From Hygrocybe punicea (lineage: Eukaryota; Basidiomycota; Agaricomycetes; Agaricales; Hygrophoraceae), in NCBI GenBank assembly GCA_963556145.1, contig OY744462.1, positions 2,170,001-2,234,000 on the forward strand: a stretch of DNA of 64,000 nt, written 5' to 3'. Both the position numbers and the translations under genes were made by a program. Under the pieces are notes generated by a model that saw nothing but the letters and a program-made list of their open reading frames with translations, had not been told where the DNA came from and did no database searches. The stretch's first letter is position 1, and each line of letters opens with the position of its first letter. This document shows, one piece after another, positions 1 to 12,608 of the stretch.

Positions 1-2960
1 GAATCGTCCGGCGAAGCCGAGTGTGGCCTCTGAAAATTTTAATGTGTTTGGCTGAGACAGCGTTCTACAGACGCACTGTTTTCGTATCCTCCTCCGTCCT
101 AAGAGAAAGTGAAGGTGGTGACAAAGTCCGTATGATTATCAGGGTCTAAATCAGGTGGGCGGGACGAGGCATCCCAGAGTCTGAATGCCTTGTCATCATA
201 CACTTTTTGAGGAAAGGTGAGAGAGTGTTTGCATCAAACAAATGTGGAGAACTCTCACCCGACACCAGGTGCATTCCAGAAAGCAACACCGTTCGCTCAG
301 CCCTTGAATGTCGCGACAAATTCACTGACATGCTGTCCCATACTCTTAGGTTGGGGTTAGAGGGTCCGATCGCAGCCAAACGCGACCGATGAGACGAGAA
401 AGTGACCGAATAAACTGACCATACAATGTCATGATGGGAGCAACACCAGAGAGTTTGTCGAAAACTTTCATGTGGTCATCTGAGCCTGAAACCAAACGGA
501 GGACATCAGGAGAAACCGCGATTGAGCGGACTGTGGCTATTGAACGTTCTGATCTCTGTCCCTGAGACCACAACCATAGCCGAATTACCCCATCCTGAGA
601 CCTAGAAAGTAGCTGGAAACCATCAGGTAGAGAAGTGACAGCAAAAACAGGACTGCGGTGGGACTCGAGAGTAGACGTGTGCAGATGGTGGTGTCTGTAG
701 ATGCTGAGGCTAGATACGAACCTATAGGGGTGCAATTAACAGCATCGGAGTGCCCCTCGAAGAACCGAACGGGTGAGTCAGAGGAGGCATCCCAGAGTTG
801 TATGGTCTTTTCACTACTAGTAGAGGTAAAGTGCATGTCATTGGGCAGAAAGGCGACCGAACGAATCGAACCTCGATGCTTAAACGCCATAATGTGGGCA
901 CCTGATACTCCCTACTGTCCCACCTTTCCTTCTACAGCCAGACGCGATCCGTCTCGCGAATAAGCCACGGACTTGACCTCCATTCCTTTGCCGGCTACAG
1001 TGTTCAAACAAGGTGATCACTAAGGATTCGTGCCGTCACAAGCGTCTTCTTTATAAGTCTAGTATAGATTAGTGTTGCGCGGGGTGAATGGCATCCTGTC
1101 CAATAAACGTGCAGAGCACTAGTCGGAATTGACAGTTGGTGATGTAAAATGAACCGGTATCCATCAGCAATTGGGTGAGAGGCCGGTGGTCAGACCGTGC
1201 CTATAAAACCCCATCAATACCATTCCAGAGTAACTACAAATCTTACCATTCTCATACAAGTGGTGTTGCATGAAGAAGGCTCATAGCTTCGAACCAGTTC
1301 AGGGGCAAACTTATCCAGTTGATTTGCCACCTCCACGTCATCAAGCCTGGCCTCCATTAAATGAGATGACCAATAAAGACAGAAATACTGCAACTCAGGC
1401 GGAAATGCTTTCTTGACCCTCTGCCCGAGATCGTCGACTTCGCTATTCGATATTCAATAGTAATGGATTTCCAATACAGACCATGTTTAGTTTCAATCAA
1501 CTGCAGACAACACAGATAGAGTCGTCTTTCTTGAGTGGGCACGACAACAGTTAGTCTTGGATCAATGCCCCGTTGTGGATTGATAATGAAGTCGGGGAAA
1601 CGATGAGTGATGGATACGGGGAGACTCATCAGATGTGGGTGGCGTAAGGATGATGGTACAGTGCATCAGAAACCTCTTCTTGAGTGAATGGTGCCAAGGT
1701 AACCACAGGGGGTCACAACTAGTGTCTCCAGATCGCTGGCCAGTCACTGGTGATATACTTCGTGGTTTCGGAAGGTTGGTAAGTCCGACTTGAAGAAATA
1801 GTCGAATGTCAGGCTGAACGACTGATTCTTCGATATAGTGAAAGATGAATGTCGTGTGATTGTCCTTGGTCGAATACAGTCCGAATGTGATTTTCAGGTC
1901 AACTTGTGAGGAAGATGCGAAAAAAACGGTTCAAGGCCTCTCCGATCGAAGATTTGAATGTAGGATCGAACAGAGCTAACTGGGTAGGAAAGACCAGCGT
2001 CGGATCACGAAAGAGCGCTGTCGTCTGGGGAAAAGAAGAAGCTTCCACCCAGATATCCACGCTCGTGTGCGAACTCGGCGATTGAGTGCTTTTGTCGACT
2101 TTCCAATACCCGCCAGTTCACTCAACTAAAAGATGCGGGGCAGGCCGGCATCCTGACTCTCTAACCAGGCCTATTATATCTAGGAAGCCAATGCGCGTCC
2201 CATTGAAACAAGATGATGGTCCTCTAGCACGTCCGGAGTCGTGGGTGGCCTTCTCAGCACGGGGAAGCTCGTTTAACTGCTCCGTAAAACTATCCATGTG
2301 AAGTAATTCCGCTGTTTTTGTTATGCGCACCTCTCATGATTGCACATGTTTCATTCTTCTAGGTATTTGTGATGGATAGTAAATAACGAGGAAGGTATGA
2401 TCGCGGACAAATCAGCTTACCACTGTATGGTCCTTGATACGAGCAATGTCCTGCCTGTCATCCGCGAGCAGCCCGCTGATATTCCCGCTGGTCTGAAGTG
2501 TAATATGGATCTCAGCTCATGCAGTCAGTCTGGTGGTTAACAAGGTTGCTGACCTGAAATATTTCCACGGCCAGTCTGTCTGCAAATCATAGACTGATGA
2601 CCCGGCTGAAACATGGGAAACTCTTAAAAAGCACATCGGATCTCTAGCGTCTGTCCACAATGAAGTAGTCAGATATTTCCCCCAGAATTCAAGTCGGATA
2701 CTGAAAGACTTGGACGGTGCGATATCGGCGCCTGATCAAAGTCTTGATAAGTGCAATAACAAGGTTAGGTTCCGCAGAATACAATCATAGAGCACGGCAG
2801 TGAACTGTCTTGCTTACATCTCAACACCAATCACCAATACATCTCCACAGGAATAGGCAAACCATCAAGGGCCTTTTCCGCTAGTTCCAGAGAAACAGTC
2901 AAGCCACCCTTAGCTGTTCGCCATGGATGCGTTGAACATCTCTGGTTCCTCAGCGTTATT
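1..2960 (-). pseudogene. Broken NACHT-WD40 (NLR-like STAND) gene, copy 1, cut by window edge
   Basis: Read 5' to 3' on the minus strand, remnants of one NLR-like gene appear in order. An N-terminal helical exon (about 2960-2831) contains AEKALDGLPIP. A segment opening with MDSFTEQLNELPRAEK starts at 2297. A P-loop reading GIGKST lies near 2110, followed by a NACHT segment (GGSFFFS, then DPTLVFPTQLALFDPTF). A winged-helix-like tail (QERRLYLCCLQL) lies near 1500. WD40 repeats (TIQLWDASSDSPVRFF, HRSPVFAVTS) run from about 890 to position 1. Several frameshifts and stops, including one just before the P-loop, break the frame. Fungal proteins of this architecture act as cytosolic NTP-dependent sensors in non-self recognition. 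This copy is clearly dead and lacks its 3' end because the window starts inside it. Confidence 0.8.
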
Positions 2961-2999
2961 CTCATGGTTGTAGTATCAATGCTTATGTAAACCGGTTTT

Positions 3000-3422
3000 T
3001 CACTCAACCTCAGGCACTCCTTCCTTCCATCGAACACCCGCCCGACTCGCCACTTCCATCGAGATCTTTCTCACCGCCTTTATCTCGTCAGCAGTTGCGC
3101 CGACTCTGCGCGCGTTGTTCATGTGCCACGTTATTTGTTGGGGTGTGTCACCAACAATGAGTGCAGCCACGATGGCGTAAGTGGTTTCGAGCGGAGAAGT
3201 CACGGCATCGTATCCATATGTAATACCGTAAGCAATCGTATTTGAGAACCAACCTTGTGAAAAGGAAATGTGAGCCTTGCAACTTGGGAAAACGTTACGT
3301 TTACCCATGTCAGGATAGATCGAATCCAGAAGGCTCTGTACCATATCTGCTGATTCACCGTATAAAGAGCGAAACAAAACACTCCCCCGTCTTTCATGCG
3401 TTCCGATTGGGATTAGGGTATT
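3000..3422 (-). CDS. AhpD/carboxymuconolactone decarboxylase-like gene, 3' part only
   Basis: This is the C-terminal part of an AhpD-like protein, identical to the last exons of the intact gene at 12186-13096. It includes SLLDSIYPDMG, an in-frame intron of 51 nt, then WFSNTIAYGITYGYD and the terminal GVRWKEGVPEVE. The 5' exons should lie beyond the gap but are absent from 3623 onward. It is therefore truncated, either by a real duplication breakpoint hidden in the gap or by an assembly error. Confidence 0.8.
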   Translation of the reverse strand, partial: NTLIPIGTHERRGSVLFRSLYGESADMVQSLLDSIYPDMGKRNVFPSCKAHISFSQGWFSNTIAYGITYGYDAVTSPLETTYAIVAALIVGDTPQQITWHMNNARRVGATADEIKAVRKISMEVASRAGVRWKEGVPEVE

Positions 3423-3622
3423 NNNNNNNNNNNNNNNNNNNNNNNNNNNNNNNNNNNNNNNNNNNNNNNNNNNNNNNNNNNNNNNNNNNNNNNNNNNNNN
3501 NNNNNNNNNNNNNNNNNNNNNNNNNNNNNNNNNNNNNNNNNNNNNNNNNNNNNNNNNNNNNNNNNNNNNNNNNNNNNNNNNNNNNNNNNNNNNNNNNNNN
3601 NNNNNNNNNNNNNNNNNNNNNN
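3423..3622. other. Assembly gap (200 N)
   Basis: Exactly 200 consecutive N, a conventional placeholder length. It sits at the edge of the duplicated block, so scaffolding or haplotype redundancy is a likely cause. Confidence 0.99.
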
Positions 3623-4366
3623 CATATCCTTGAAAGGAGTCTATGACGGTCACGCGAAAAGAGCTGAACAAAACGCAAGCAGTTCAACGAACAGTTCAAC
3701 ACGCAGTTCAACACAACGCAATCCCAAAAGAGCAGGTGGTGGCTCCGGGCCAAGACTGCTGTGCATGGTAACCACGGCTTCGTGGCTGTGCATAGGATGC
3801 GGAACCAGGAATCTCATGAAGGAATACCGCAAAACTTACTTTACTGAACGGAGCAACGAAGCAAAGAGTCCGTAACCTGGTGACGCGAGATTTGGGCTGA
3901 AATGTAAATCGTGCATCAGCCCGTTACAACATTTCAAACGTGATAGATGGGTCACCTGAGGACCTAGTCAACGACCTCTACAACTGATTAGGGGATGCAA
4001 AGTTCAAAAACAAAGACGACAAATCCCAGCGAGGTGAATGGCGGAAACGGAGTACTTTAGAAGGTGTCGGACGAGCCACTGTACATGTGGTTGCGACGGT
4101 TGGCCTGATATACCCAAACCCTTATCCGAGCCTAGCCAAACAACTACAAACATTGTTACACACTTACGTTAAAATTGCGTGAACGATTATCCTACTACCT
4201 ACTACATTGCGAATCCTAAGTTAGTAGTGTAGGAAGCAAACTCGGAAGATGATAAGTTAGCATGTACGAAAATCACTACGATATGTACGCTACAAGAACG
4301 ATAGATTTCCCTTCACCTTCTACACAAACCATCCACTGAGGCTTGATGCCATTTATTAGCTGAACA
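3623..4366. other. Gene-less stretch after the gap
   Basis: No convincing coding region on either strand. A short array of the octamer agttcaac (three copies near 3687-3712) is present. The sequence shows no relation to the AhpD 5' exons that follow the second copy of the duplicated block. Confidence 0.6.
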
Positions 4367-5835
4367 TTATACACGAAGGCCATACTCACATTCTGATTTG
4401 CAATTGAGGTGTGGTTGGGACCACCAGGTGAGCTTTCCTCGTTTAGTCCCTGTGATCAAACACCCATGCTTTGAGGACGGTGCGCCGTTGAAATTCTGAA
4501 TATATCGTCATATTAGCTCGCATCTAGTATAATTTCCCCAACTAGCTCACCGCTACAGCTTGGATGTCAATTTCTGGGGGGAGGGGGGGTGGAATTCAAC
4601 ATGTGAAAAAGACTAAGGTAAGAGGATTACCTTCCCCATGATCTAGACCACATATTACGTCGCCCTCATTCTTGTCCCATATCAGCACACAGCCCTCCAT
4701 TGTTCCAAACAAGACTGCTTGACCACGGCTCGTAAATATGGCACCAAATTCAAAATTGGTCTTCGTCTGAGATTCGGTTTCTTTGTTCGCGTACACTTGC
4801 TCCACCATACCCTTCTTGTCGTCCTGCCTGATGCCGACAAGGTGGGAGCGTCCTCCCATCTGAGCTACTAATGCATGATCGCCTGACTCGTCGACGTCGA
4901 TACTGTATCTATAAGGAGGTTTGATTGAATTCTCCTTGAGGAAGAAAGATACACTGACACTTTGGATTTGAGGAATGTGTACGCGCGAAGAGTCCCATTT
5001 GGTATTTGACAGTACCAACTAATGGACGAACGAAACATCAAGAACTGTAATGATAATGATCGACGAGATAGCTCACAGGACCCCATCTCGGGTACCTCCC
5101 AGTAAAGCCTCTCCGTCTTCAACAAATTTGATAGAAGTAACATTTTGTCGAAGGATGGAACGTTGAGGCTGCCATGTACCTAGGACGGTGTGAGTTTTGC
5201 GCAACATTCAACAGTTGGCTCAACCTTTGATCCAAATCCACACTTTGACACCACTACGTGGAAAGGCCACCGCAATGCGATCGGGGGTGTAAGCAAAACA
5301 CATATAATCATCATCAGCCCTATAGTCATTACCAGCATTCAAAACCTTTGCCCACTGCCACTGATTCTGACCCTGATGATCACGTATGTATGGGCAATGA
5401 ATTTGATGGCGATGGGTGAACTAAACTTACCGTTCGCGTCCATTTACTAACTAGCCCGTCGTCTGCTAAGGACACAATTCCAGTATCGTCATCCATCCAT
5501 GCAACGGACACAACTGGATAATTGTGTGCCAATCTAGCAATTTCTGTATGACTGAAATTGTTCCATATCCGTACGGTCCGATCAGAACCTTTCAGCAGTC
5601 ATTACTTAAACACCTTTATTCATGATCCTTGGAAAGACGACTCACAGGTCACAGCAATTTGGCTTCCATCCGAACTGAATGCGATTACACGAATACCCAG
5701 GTCTCCCTCTCCTTTCAAGTTAACAGAATGAATATTGTCCAAGGTTGGCCATTTGAAAGTTCGTTTACGCGGTTGCGTATGATACAGGTCCCGGGAGTCA
5801 GGAGAAAGGCCGCGTTTAGTTCCTCGCTGATCCAC
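4367..5835 (-). CDS. WD40-repeat protein, multi-exon, apparently intact
   Basis: Exons read 5835-5646, 5588-5431, 5372-5225, 5179-5077 and 5018 onward, with canonical GT-AG junctions keeping one frame from ATG 5835. The frame continues through two more short exons to a TAA at about 4367. The N-terminus is basic (KRGLSPD, QPRKRTFKWP), followed by propeller blades such as RTVRIWNNFSHTEIARLAHN, VAWMDDDTGIVSLADDGLVS and RIAVAFPRSGVKVWIW. The last blades contain QAVLFGTMEGCVLIWDKNEG. It is one seven-bladed-propeller-sized protein without another recognisable domain, so its role is probably scaffolding but its partners are unknown. It is not related in frame to the broken NLR WD40 repeats nearby. 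The extreme C-terminal exon (TGTKRGKLTWWSQP) is less certain. Confidence 0.75.
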
Positions 5836-5878
5836 TTGACGGATAGGCTTTAGAGGAACTCGGTGTGATACAGTCTCT

Positions 5879-8662
5879 TTAATATTTTGAACAATGGTTC
5901 CAATTTACGAAGGGCAAGAAAGACACACCAGGTATTTGTGTAGGTTGTCTTGTGAATCCCTGGGAAATCGTTGGAATGGACGTGACAGGAGGTGGCCGTA
6001 AAATGGTGGATCCGGGAGGTAGACTGTGATCAATGGTTTCTATTGTTGGGAATTTGGATATTGAATCTAGCAAAGCGGACTTTGAGGTATTGTACAATGT
6101 AGACATAGGTTTCTTGAGAGATGAAACGGAAGTAAAAATGGGTTGTTCTGCGACAGGTAAGATTGATTTGGTCAGTTAGGTAAAAGGACACTGGTTCACC
6201 AAGACAGTCGTCGTTGCAGAGATGCTTTACCAAAATTATGAACAAGAATCGCTCACCTGGAGGCTTAGATTTCAGCCCAGAAATATCCCACTGATCAAAG
6301 ATGTGGTGGGCGGTGGAGATAGTTTCATCCGGGTGTGCTTCACTAGCAGAAGTGTGTTTCCGATTGTTAGAAGATGCTGAAATCACTGAAGATGAGGCAG
6401 ATGATGATGATTGCATTACAATGTTGACGGATTCGGATGATATGCCAGAGTTCGCGTTTCTACCAGATAATGCGACGGGAGGTCGTTGTGGGGTAGACAA
6501 ACCAGTCGTAGCAGTCATAATTGCATGACCTTGCGGGTTTGGATGTTTAGAGGTGGAAGGCATAGCAAGTTTTCCTACAGCTCCTGGGTTGGACCCGGGC
6601 TGGCGTACGTATGGCCAACCCCTACCGACGACTACACGCTTCTTCGATGTTGGCTGAATGGAAGAAATAAGCGCAGTAAGAGGTTGAGGTTGAGGAGATG
6701 CATTATGGGCTATTGAATCTGAAGAGGGCCTGATATTTAAAGGATTTGACAGTGGGCCGGAAGGAATACAGGCAAGAGATGTTGGGTTGGGTGGCGGTGA
6801 ACATCGCTTACGGCCTCTCCTCTTTGACCGCCGCCTAGAAACATTAGTTTTGGCAGCCGTTCCCGATGGCAGAGGCAGCGGCCGGACAGCGAGTTGCTTC
6901 TGCTGCCTCGACAACGCTGACGAAGCTGGAAAACTTTGATTACTTCTACCATTCATTGGGGCTATGGATTTCCACGCTGAAGGCAAGGCTGGAAATTTTG
7001 ATTTGCTGCAGGAAGCAATGGCGTTCGGGGGACAGGAAGGACGAGACAATGACGTATCATATCTCGTTGGAGAACGAGGCCGTGATGTGTCAGATACATC
7101 TACCTCGCACGGCGGCTAGTTAGATTTTTGGTAAAGTTAATCAGGAGTTTGAACGGTAGAGCTATGAACTCACGCCTCCAGCTGTTGGTGGTTGTAACGA
7201 GACATACGAGTTTTTCCTTTCCCGCCGTGTCGGTGGGTTCTGATCTCCAGCAAGAAATTCACCAGATGACACCAATGGAGTGTGTTGCATTGTTGAAGAT
7301 GTGGACCGTCGCGCTGTGAACGCTGACCGAGGATTCTCCGTTGGTGCTTTCAGCTTGGGGGCATCCATAGCCGAAAGTTTGCAATTAGTCAGATTTGGCG
7401 AACGCGACACGGGAGTAAACACCTCGGGAGTCCTCTGAATTGATTCGGCCTTCGGGGTAAACTTTAAGGTAGACGCTGGTTCCGGGTCAGCTGCATCGAT
7501 AGCCATCTGGTTCGCGTTAACTGGAGGCGGAAGAGGGGAAGAAGAGTAAACGTCTGGCACGAGTTCCTCTTCTAGTGTCAGACGCTTGAGTGGTTTCCGT
7601 GTAGCGAAGCGATCGCCCGAGCTTGAAGCAATCGATGATTCACGAGAGGGCGATGCAGTCCATGTGACATTGTTCACTGGAAGAACATGCGGTGAGGAAA
7701 GAAAAGGAGATGGTGGACGTGTACTGCCAGAAGAATCGAGCTCCATAGGAGACAGACTTCCTCCACTCTCCCATGCCTTGATACAATGTGAGAATTCGGT
7801 GTAACAATTGATGTTACCTGCGCTGTGACTTACAAGGTCGATATCCTCTGACAGTTCACTTGAACGTTGAATATCACCAGAAGAAATCGTGGATCCAACG
7901 GCGACATCGCTGGTTAGCTTACTTGAATTCGGGAAAATGTTAATCGGAGTGACGAAAGACAGGTCCGTAGGGGACGGTGGGCAATCAACTTGAACAGAAG
8001 TTGAAATACACGTCGCCCGAGCCTGGATTGATACAGAAAGGTGCGCAGGTTGGGCCTGAACAGCCTCACAAACCAAGTGTGGTTGAGCCTGTACACCGAA
8101 GGACCTATAGGCGGTAGAAGTCGCCACAAAGGTGTTACCTGAATCACAAATATCAGTGGCGAGCACAAGCAACAGGAAGACAAAAGAGGAAGATCAACTT
8201 ACCTGACATCGGGCTTACCTCCTCAAATTGTTTGGTCCATGCTCTACGCATTTTCGGTGGAATGGCTTGGCGGACGGGTAATGTGTCGGAGACGTGTTCT
8301 TCCACGACGTCATCTACACCTTCTTCTTCATCCTCCAGGTTTTCTTCACTACCGAGCAGATCACCCTCGAATATGACAGCCTGGTCTTTCAACGTGCCGT
8401 CTTGAGAAGAAACCGCCATTAAGATCTCCTTTCCTGGCTTCACCTCGATTCTCTTTTGAGCAAATAAACTAAAATATACCACTGGTCGTGCCTCTCCATC
8501 TTCGCTTGAGTCATCCGACAATTCGACGCGTCGTAAAACAACATGAGCTTTCTGGATGGAACCATGAGGTCGAAGGCGCAGTAAGCCCTTTATACCAAGG
8601 ACAGAAGCCACCGTGGGCATCGTAGCAGAACCATCGCCATCACTGAGACTCGAATCGTCCAT
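5879..8662 (-). CDS. Large Ser/Pro-rich protein of unknown function
   Basis: At least four exons join in frame from ATG 8662 to TAA 5879. The first (to about 8215) carries a folded-looking segment with GLLRLRPHGSIQKAHVVLRR, then PVVYFSLFAQKRIEVKPGKE and an acidic stretch rich in D/E, ending in KMRRAWTKQFEE. The next exons are low-complexity and rich in S, P, T and N, with basic clusters (RRRSKRRGRKR near 6830) that could be nuclear-localisation signals. The C-terminus reads PTIETIDHSLPPGS then FLPFVNWNHCSKY. I do not recognise a known domain. Additional 5' exons may exist between 8740 and 8990, where an open stretch (KREIVKALHSNRPHSYR) precedes a plausible donor, but I could not join them in frame. 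Nuclear function is inferred only from composition. Confidence 0.6.
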
Positions 8663-8971
8663 CAGCGCAGTTAGCGTTTGGTGCTGTCCTCGAAGGCGTG
8701 AAGTGGCCCTGCAATAGGTTCACAACAACTACTAGAAAGGTTTACCTGGAGCTGGCACGTGCTCAGTTATTCCTTTGACTTTCAATTTTCGGATTTTCGG
8801 AATTTGATTCCGAGAGCAAACCACCGTAACGAGATACATAGGTCAGAAATATGAATTTGAAGTGCAGATGCGTTTGCTGAAAATGATCAGAACTGCTTCT
8901 TACGACCTGACCATCAACACAAACGAATACTACACGGTATGAATGAGGGCGATTCGAATGAAGCGCCTTCA

Positions 8972-11900
8972 CTATCTCGCGCTTCTGCCATCCACAGCCA
9001 GCGGCCCTCTCATGTGAAAGCAGAAGCCTTTACTACTTCCACTAATAACAGGACCCGAGTGATCCGGGTTCTCTTCATCAATGCAACTGATCGGCTGCGC
9101 CCGTTTCACTAGGTCCCACGTTAGTGTTTGGTTGGTAGTCCGGGTAACGATGCACGATCCGCTGTCTATGAAACTAGCCAGTTGTGAATCGTCCGGCGAA
9201 GCCGAGTGTGGCCTCTGAAAATTTTAATGTGTTTGGCTGAGACAGCGTTCTACAGACGCACTGTTTTCGTATCCTCCTCCGTCCTAAGAGAAAGTGAAGG
9301 TGGTGACAAAGTCCGTATGATTATCAGGGTCTAAATCAGGTGGGCGGGACGAGGCATCCCAGAGTCTGAATGCCTTGTCATCATACACTTTTTGAGGAAA
9401 GGTGAGAGAGTGTTTGCATCAAACAAATGTGGAGAACTCTCACCCGACACCAGGTGCATTCCAGAAAGCAACACCGTTCGCTCAGCCCTTGAATGTCGCG
9501 ACAAATTCACTGACATGCTGTCCCATACTCTTAGGTTGGGGTTAGAGGGTCCGATCGCAGCCAAACGCGACCGATGAGACGAGAAAGTGACCGAATAAAC
9601 TGACCATACAATGTCATGATGGGAGCAACACCAGAGAGTTTGTCGAAAACTTTCATGTGGTCATCTGAGCCTGAAACCAAACGGAGGACATCAGGAGAAA
9701 CCGCGATTGAGCGGACTGTGGCTATTGAACGTTCTGATCTCTGTCCCTGAGACCACAACCATAGCCGAATTACCCCATCCTGAGACCTAGAAAGTAGCTG
9801 GAAACCATCAGGTAGAGAAGTGACAGCAAAAACAGGACTGCGGTGGGACTCGAGAGTAGACGTGTGCAGATGGTGGTGTCTGTAGATGCTGAGGCTAGAT
9901 ACGAACCTATAGGGGTGCAATTAACAGCATCGGAGTGCCCCTCGAAGAACCGAACGGGTGAGTCAGAGGAGGCATCCCAGAGTTGTATGGTCTTTTCACT
10001 ACTAGTAGAGGTAAAGTGCATGTCATTGGGCAGAAAGGCGACCGAACGAATCGAACCTCGATGCTTAAACGCCATAATGTGGGCACCTGATACTCCCTAC
10101 TGTCCCACCTTTCCTTCTACAGCCAGACGCGATCCGTCTCGCGAATAAGCCACGGACTTGACCTCCATTCCTTTGCCGGCTACAGTGTTCAAACAAGGTG
10201 ATCACTAAGGATTCGTGCCGTCACAAGCGTCTTCTTTATAAGTCTAGTATAGATTAGTGTTGCGCGGGGTGAATGGCATCCTGTCCAATAAACGTGCAGA
10301 GCACTAGTCGGAATTGACAGTTGGTGATGTAAAATGAACCGGTATCCATCAGCAATTGGGTGAGAGGCCGGTGGTCAGACCGTGCCTATAAAACCCCATC
10401 AATACCATTCCAGAGTAACTACAAATCTTACCATTCTCATACAAGTGGTGTTGCATGAAGAAGGCTCATAGCTTCGAACCAGTTCAGGGGCAAACTTATC
10501 CAGTTGATTTGCCACCTCCACGTCATCAAGCCTGGCCTCCATTAAATGAGATGACCAATAAAGACAGAAATACTGCAACTCAGGCGGAAATGCTTTCTTG
10601 ACCCTCTGCCCGAGATCGTCGACTTCGCTATTCGATATTCAATAGTAATGGATTTCCAATACAGACCATGTTTAGTTTCAATCAACTGCAGACAACACAG
10701 ATAGAGTCGTCTTTCTTGAGTGGGCACGACAACAGTTAGTCTTGGATCAATGCCCCGTTGTGGATTGATAATGAAGTCGGGGAAACGATGAGTGATGGAT
10801 ACGGGGAGACTCATCAGATGTGGGTGGCGTAAGGATGATGGTACAGTGCATCAGAAACCTCTTCTTGAGTGAATGGTGCCAAGGTAACCACAGGGGGTCA
10901 CAACTAGTGTCTCCAGATCGCTGGCCAGTCACTGGTGATATACTTCGTGGTTTCGGAAGGTTGGTAAGTCCGACTTGAAGAAATAGTCGAATGTCAGGCT
11001 GAACGACTGATTCTTCGATATAGTGAAAGATGAATGTCGTGTGATTGTCCTTGGTCGAATACAGTCCGAATGTGATTTTCAGGTCAACTTGTGAGGAAGA
11101 TGCGAAAAAAACGGTTCAAGGCCTCTCCGATCGAAGATTTGAATGTAGGATCGAACAGAGCTAACTGGGTAGGAAAGACCAGCGTCGGATCACGAAAGAG
11201 CGCTGTCGTCTGGGGAAAAGAAGAAGCTTCCACCCAGATATCCACGCTCGTGTGCGAACTCGGCGATTGAGTGCTTTTGTCGACTTTCCAATACCCGCCA
11301 GTTCACTCAACTAAAAGATGCGGGGCAGGCCGGCATCCTGACTCTCTAACCAGGCCTATTATATCTAGGAAGCCAATGCGCGTCCCATTGAAACAAGATG
11401 ATGGTCCTCTAGCACGTCCGGAGTCGTGGGTGGCCTTCTCAGCACGGGGAAGCTCGTTTAACTGCTCCGTAAAACTATCCATGTGAAGTAATTCCGCTGT
11501 TTTTTGTTATGCGCACCTCTCATGATTGCACATGTTTCATTCTTCTAGGTATTTGTGATGGATAGTAAATAACGAGGAAGGTATGATCGCGGACAAATCA
11601 GCTTACCACTGTATGGTCCTTGATACGAGCAATGTCCTGCCTGTCATCCGCGAGCAGCCCGCTGATATTCCCGCTGGTCTGAAGTGTAATATGGATCTCA
11701 GCTCATGCAGTCAGTCTGGTGGTTAACAAGGTTGCTGACCTGAAATATTTCCACGGCCAGTCTGTCTGCAAATCATAGACTGATGACCCGGCTGAAACAT
11801 GGGAAACTCTTAAAAAGCACATCGGATCTCTAGCGTCTGTCCACAATGAAGTAGTCAGATATTTCCCCCAGAATTCAAGTCGGATACTGAAAGACTTGGA

Positions 11901-12146
11901 CGGTGCGATATCGGCGCCTGATCAAAGTCTTGATAAGTGCAATAACAAGGTTAGGTTCCGCAGAATACAATCATAGAGCACGGCAGTGAACTGTCTTGCT
12001 TACATCTCAACACCAATCACCAATACATCTCCACAGGAATAGGCAAACCATCAAGGGCCTTTTCCGCTAGTTCCAGAGAAACAGTCAAGCCACCCTTAGC
12101 TGTTCGCCATGGATGCGTTGAACATCTCTGGTTCCTCAGCGTTATT
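8972..12146 (-). pseudogene. Broken NACHT-WD40 (NLR-like) gene, copy 2, with its 3' end
   Basis: This has the same order of remnants as copy 1: AEKALDGLPIP exon near 12100, MDSFTEQ at 11482, P-loop GIGKST near 11295, winged-helix-like tail near 10690 and WD40 blades from about 10075. Here the 3' end is present. The last blade (ASPDDSQLASFIDSGSCIV) continues past the duplicated block to a TAG at 8972-8974. Stops and frameshifts match copy 1, so the gene was already dead before the two copies separated. The extra T near 11496 shortens the open stretch around the NACHT start relative to copy 1. Confidence 0.8.
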
Positions 12147-12608
12147 CTCATGGTTGTAGTATCAATGCTTATGTAAACCGGTTTTTCACTCAACCTCAGG
12201 CACTCCTTCCTTCCATCGAACACCCGCCCGACTCGCCACTTCCATCGAGATCTTTCTCACCGCCTTTATCTCGTCAGCAGTTGCGCCGACTCTGCGCGCG
12301 TTGTTCATGTGCCACGTTATTTGTTGGGGTGTGTCACCAACAATGAGTGCAGCCACGATGGCGTAAGTGGTTTCGAGCGGAGAAGTCACGGCATCGTATC
12401 CATATGTAATACCGTAAGCAATCGTATTTGAGAACCAACCTTGTGAAAAGGAAATGTGAGCCTTGCAACTTGGGAAAACGTTACGTTTACCCATGTCAGG
12501 ATAGATCGAATCCAGAAGGCTCTGTACCATATCTGCTGATTCACCGTATAAAGAGCGAAACAAAACACTCCCCCGTCTTTCATGCGTTCCGATTGGGATT
12601 AGGGTATT
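9186..12608. repeat. 3.4-kb direct repeat, copy 2
   Basis: Same block as 1-3422, offset 9185 before the T-run indel and 9186 after it. Here the flanks are continuous sequence: the NLR 3' end lies on the left and the 5' exons of the AhpD-like gene on the right. This copy therefore looks like the original context. Confidence 0.95.

Larger units (their letters stand above)
1..3422. repeat. 3.4-kb direct repeat, copy 1, ending at an assembly gap
   Basis: The block matches 9186-12608 in the same orientation. The only difference I found is one extra T in a T-run (near 2311 versus 11496), and the open frames in both copies translate identically. The match ends exactly where the run of N begins. It may extend left of the window. 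The sequence after the gap does not resemble the sequence after copy 2. Confidence 0.95.

Noticed and set aside
3413..3646. Coding frames running across the N stretch
   Set aside because: They consist of undetermined bases and mean nothing for coding.
8660..9000. Extra 5' exons of the Ser/Pro-rich gene overlapping the NLR 3' end
   Set aside because: An open stretch and splice-like sites are present, but I could not join them to the ATG at 8662 in frame.
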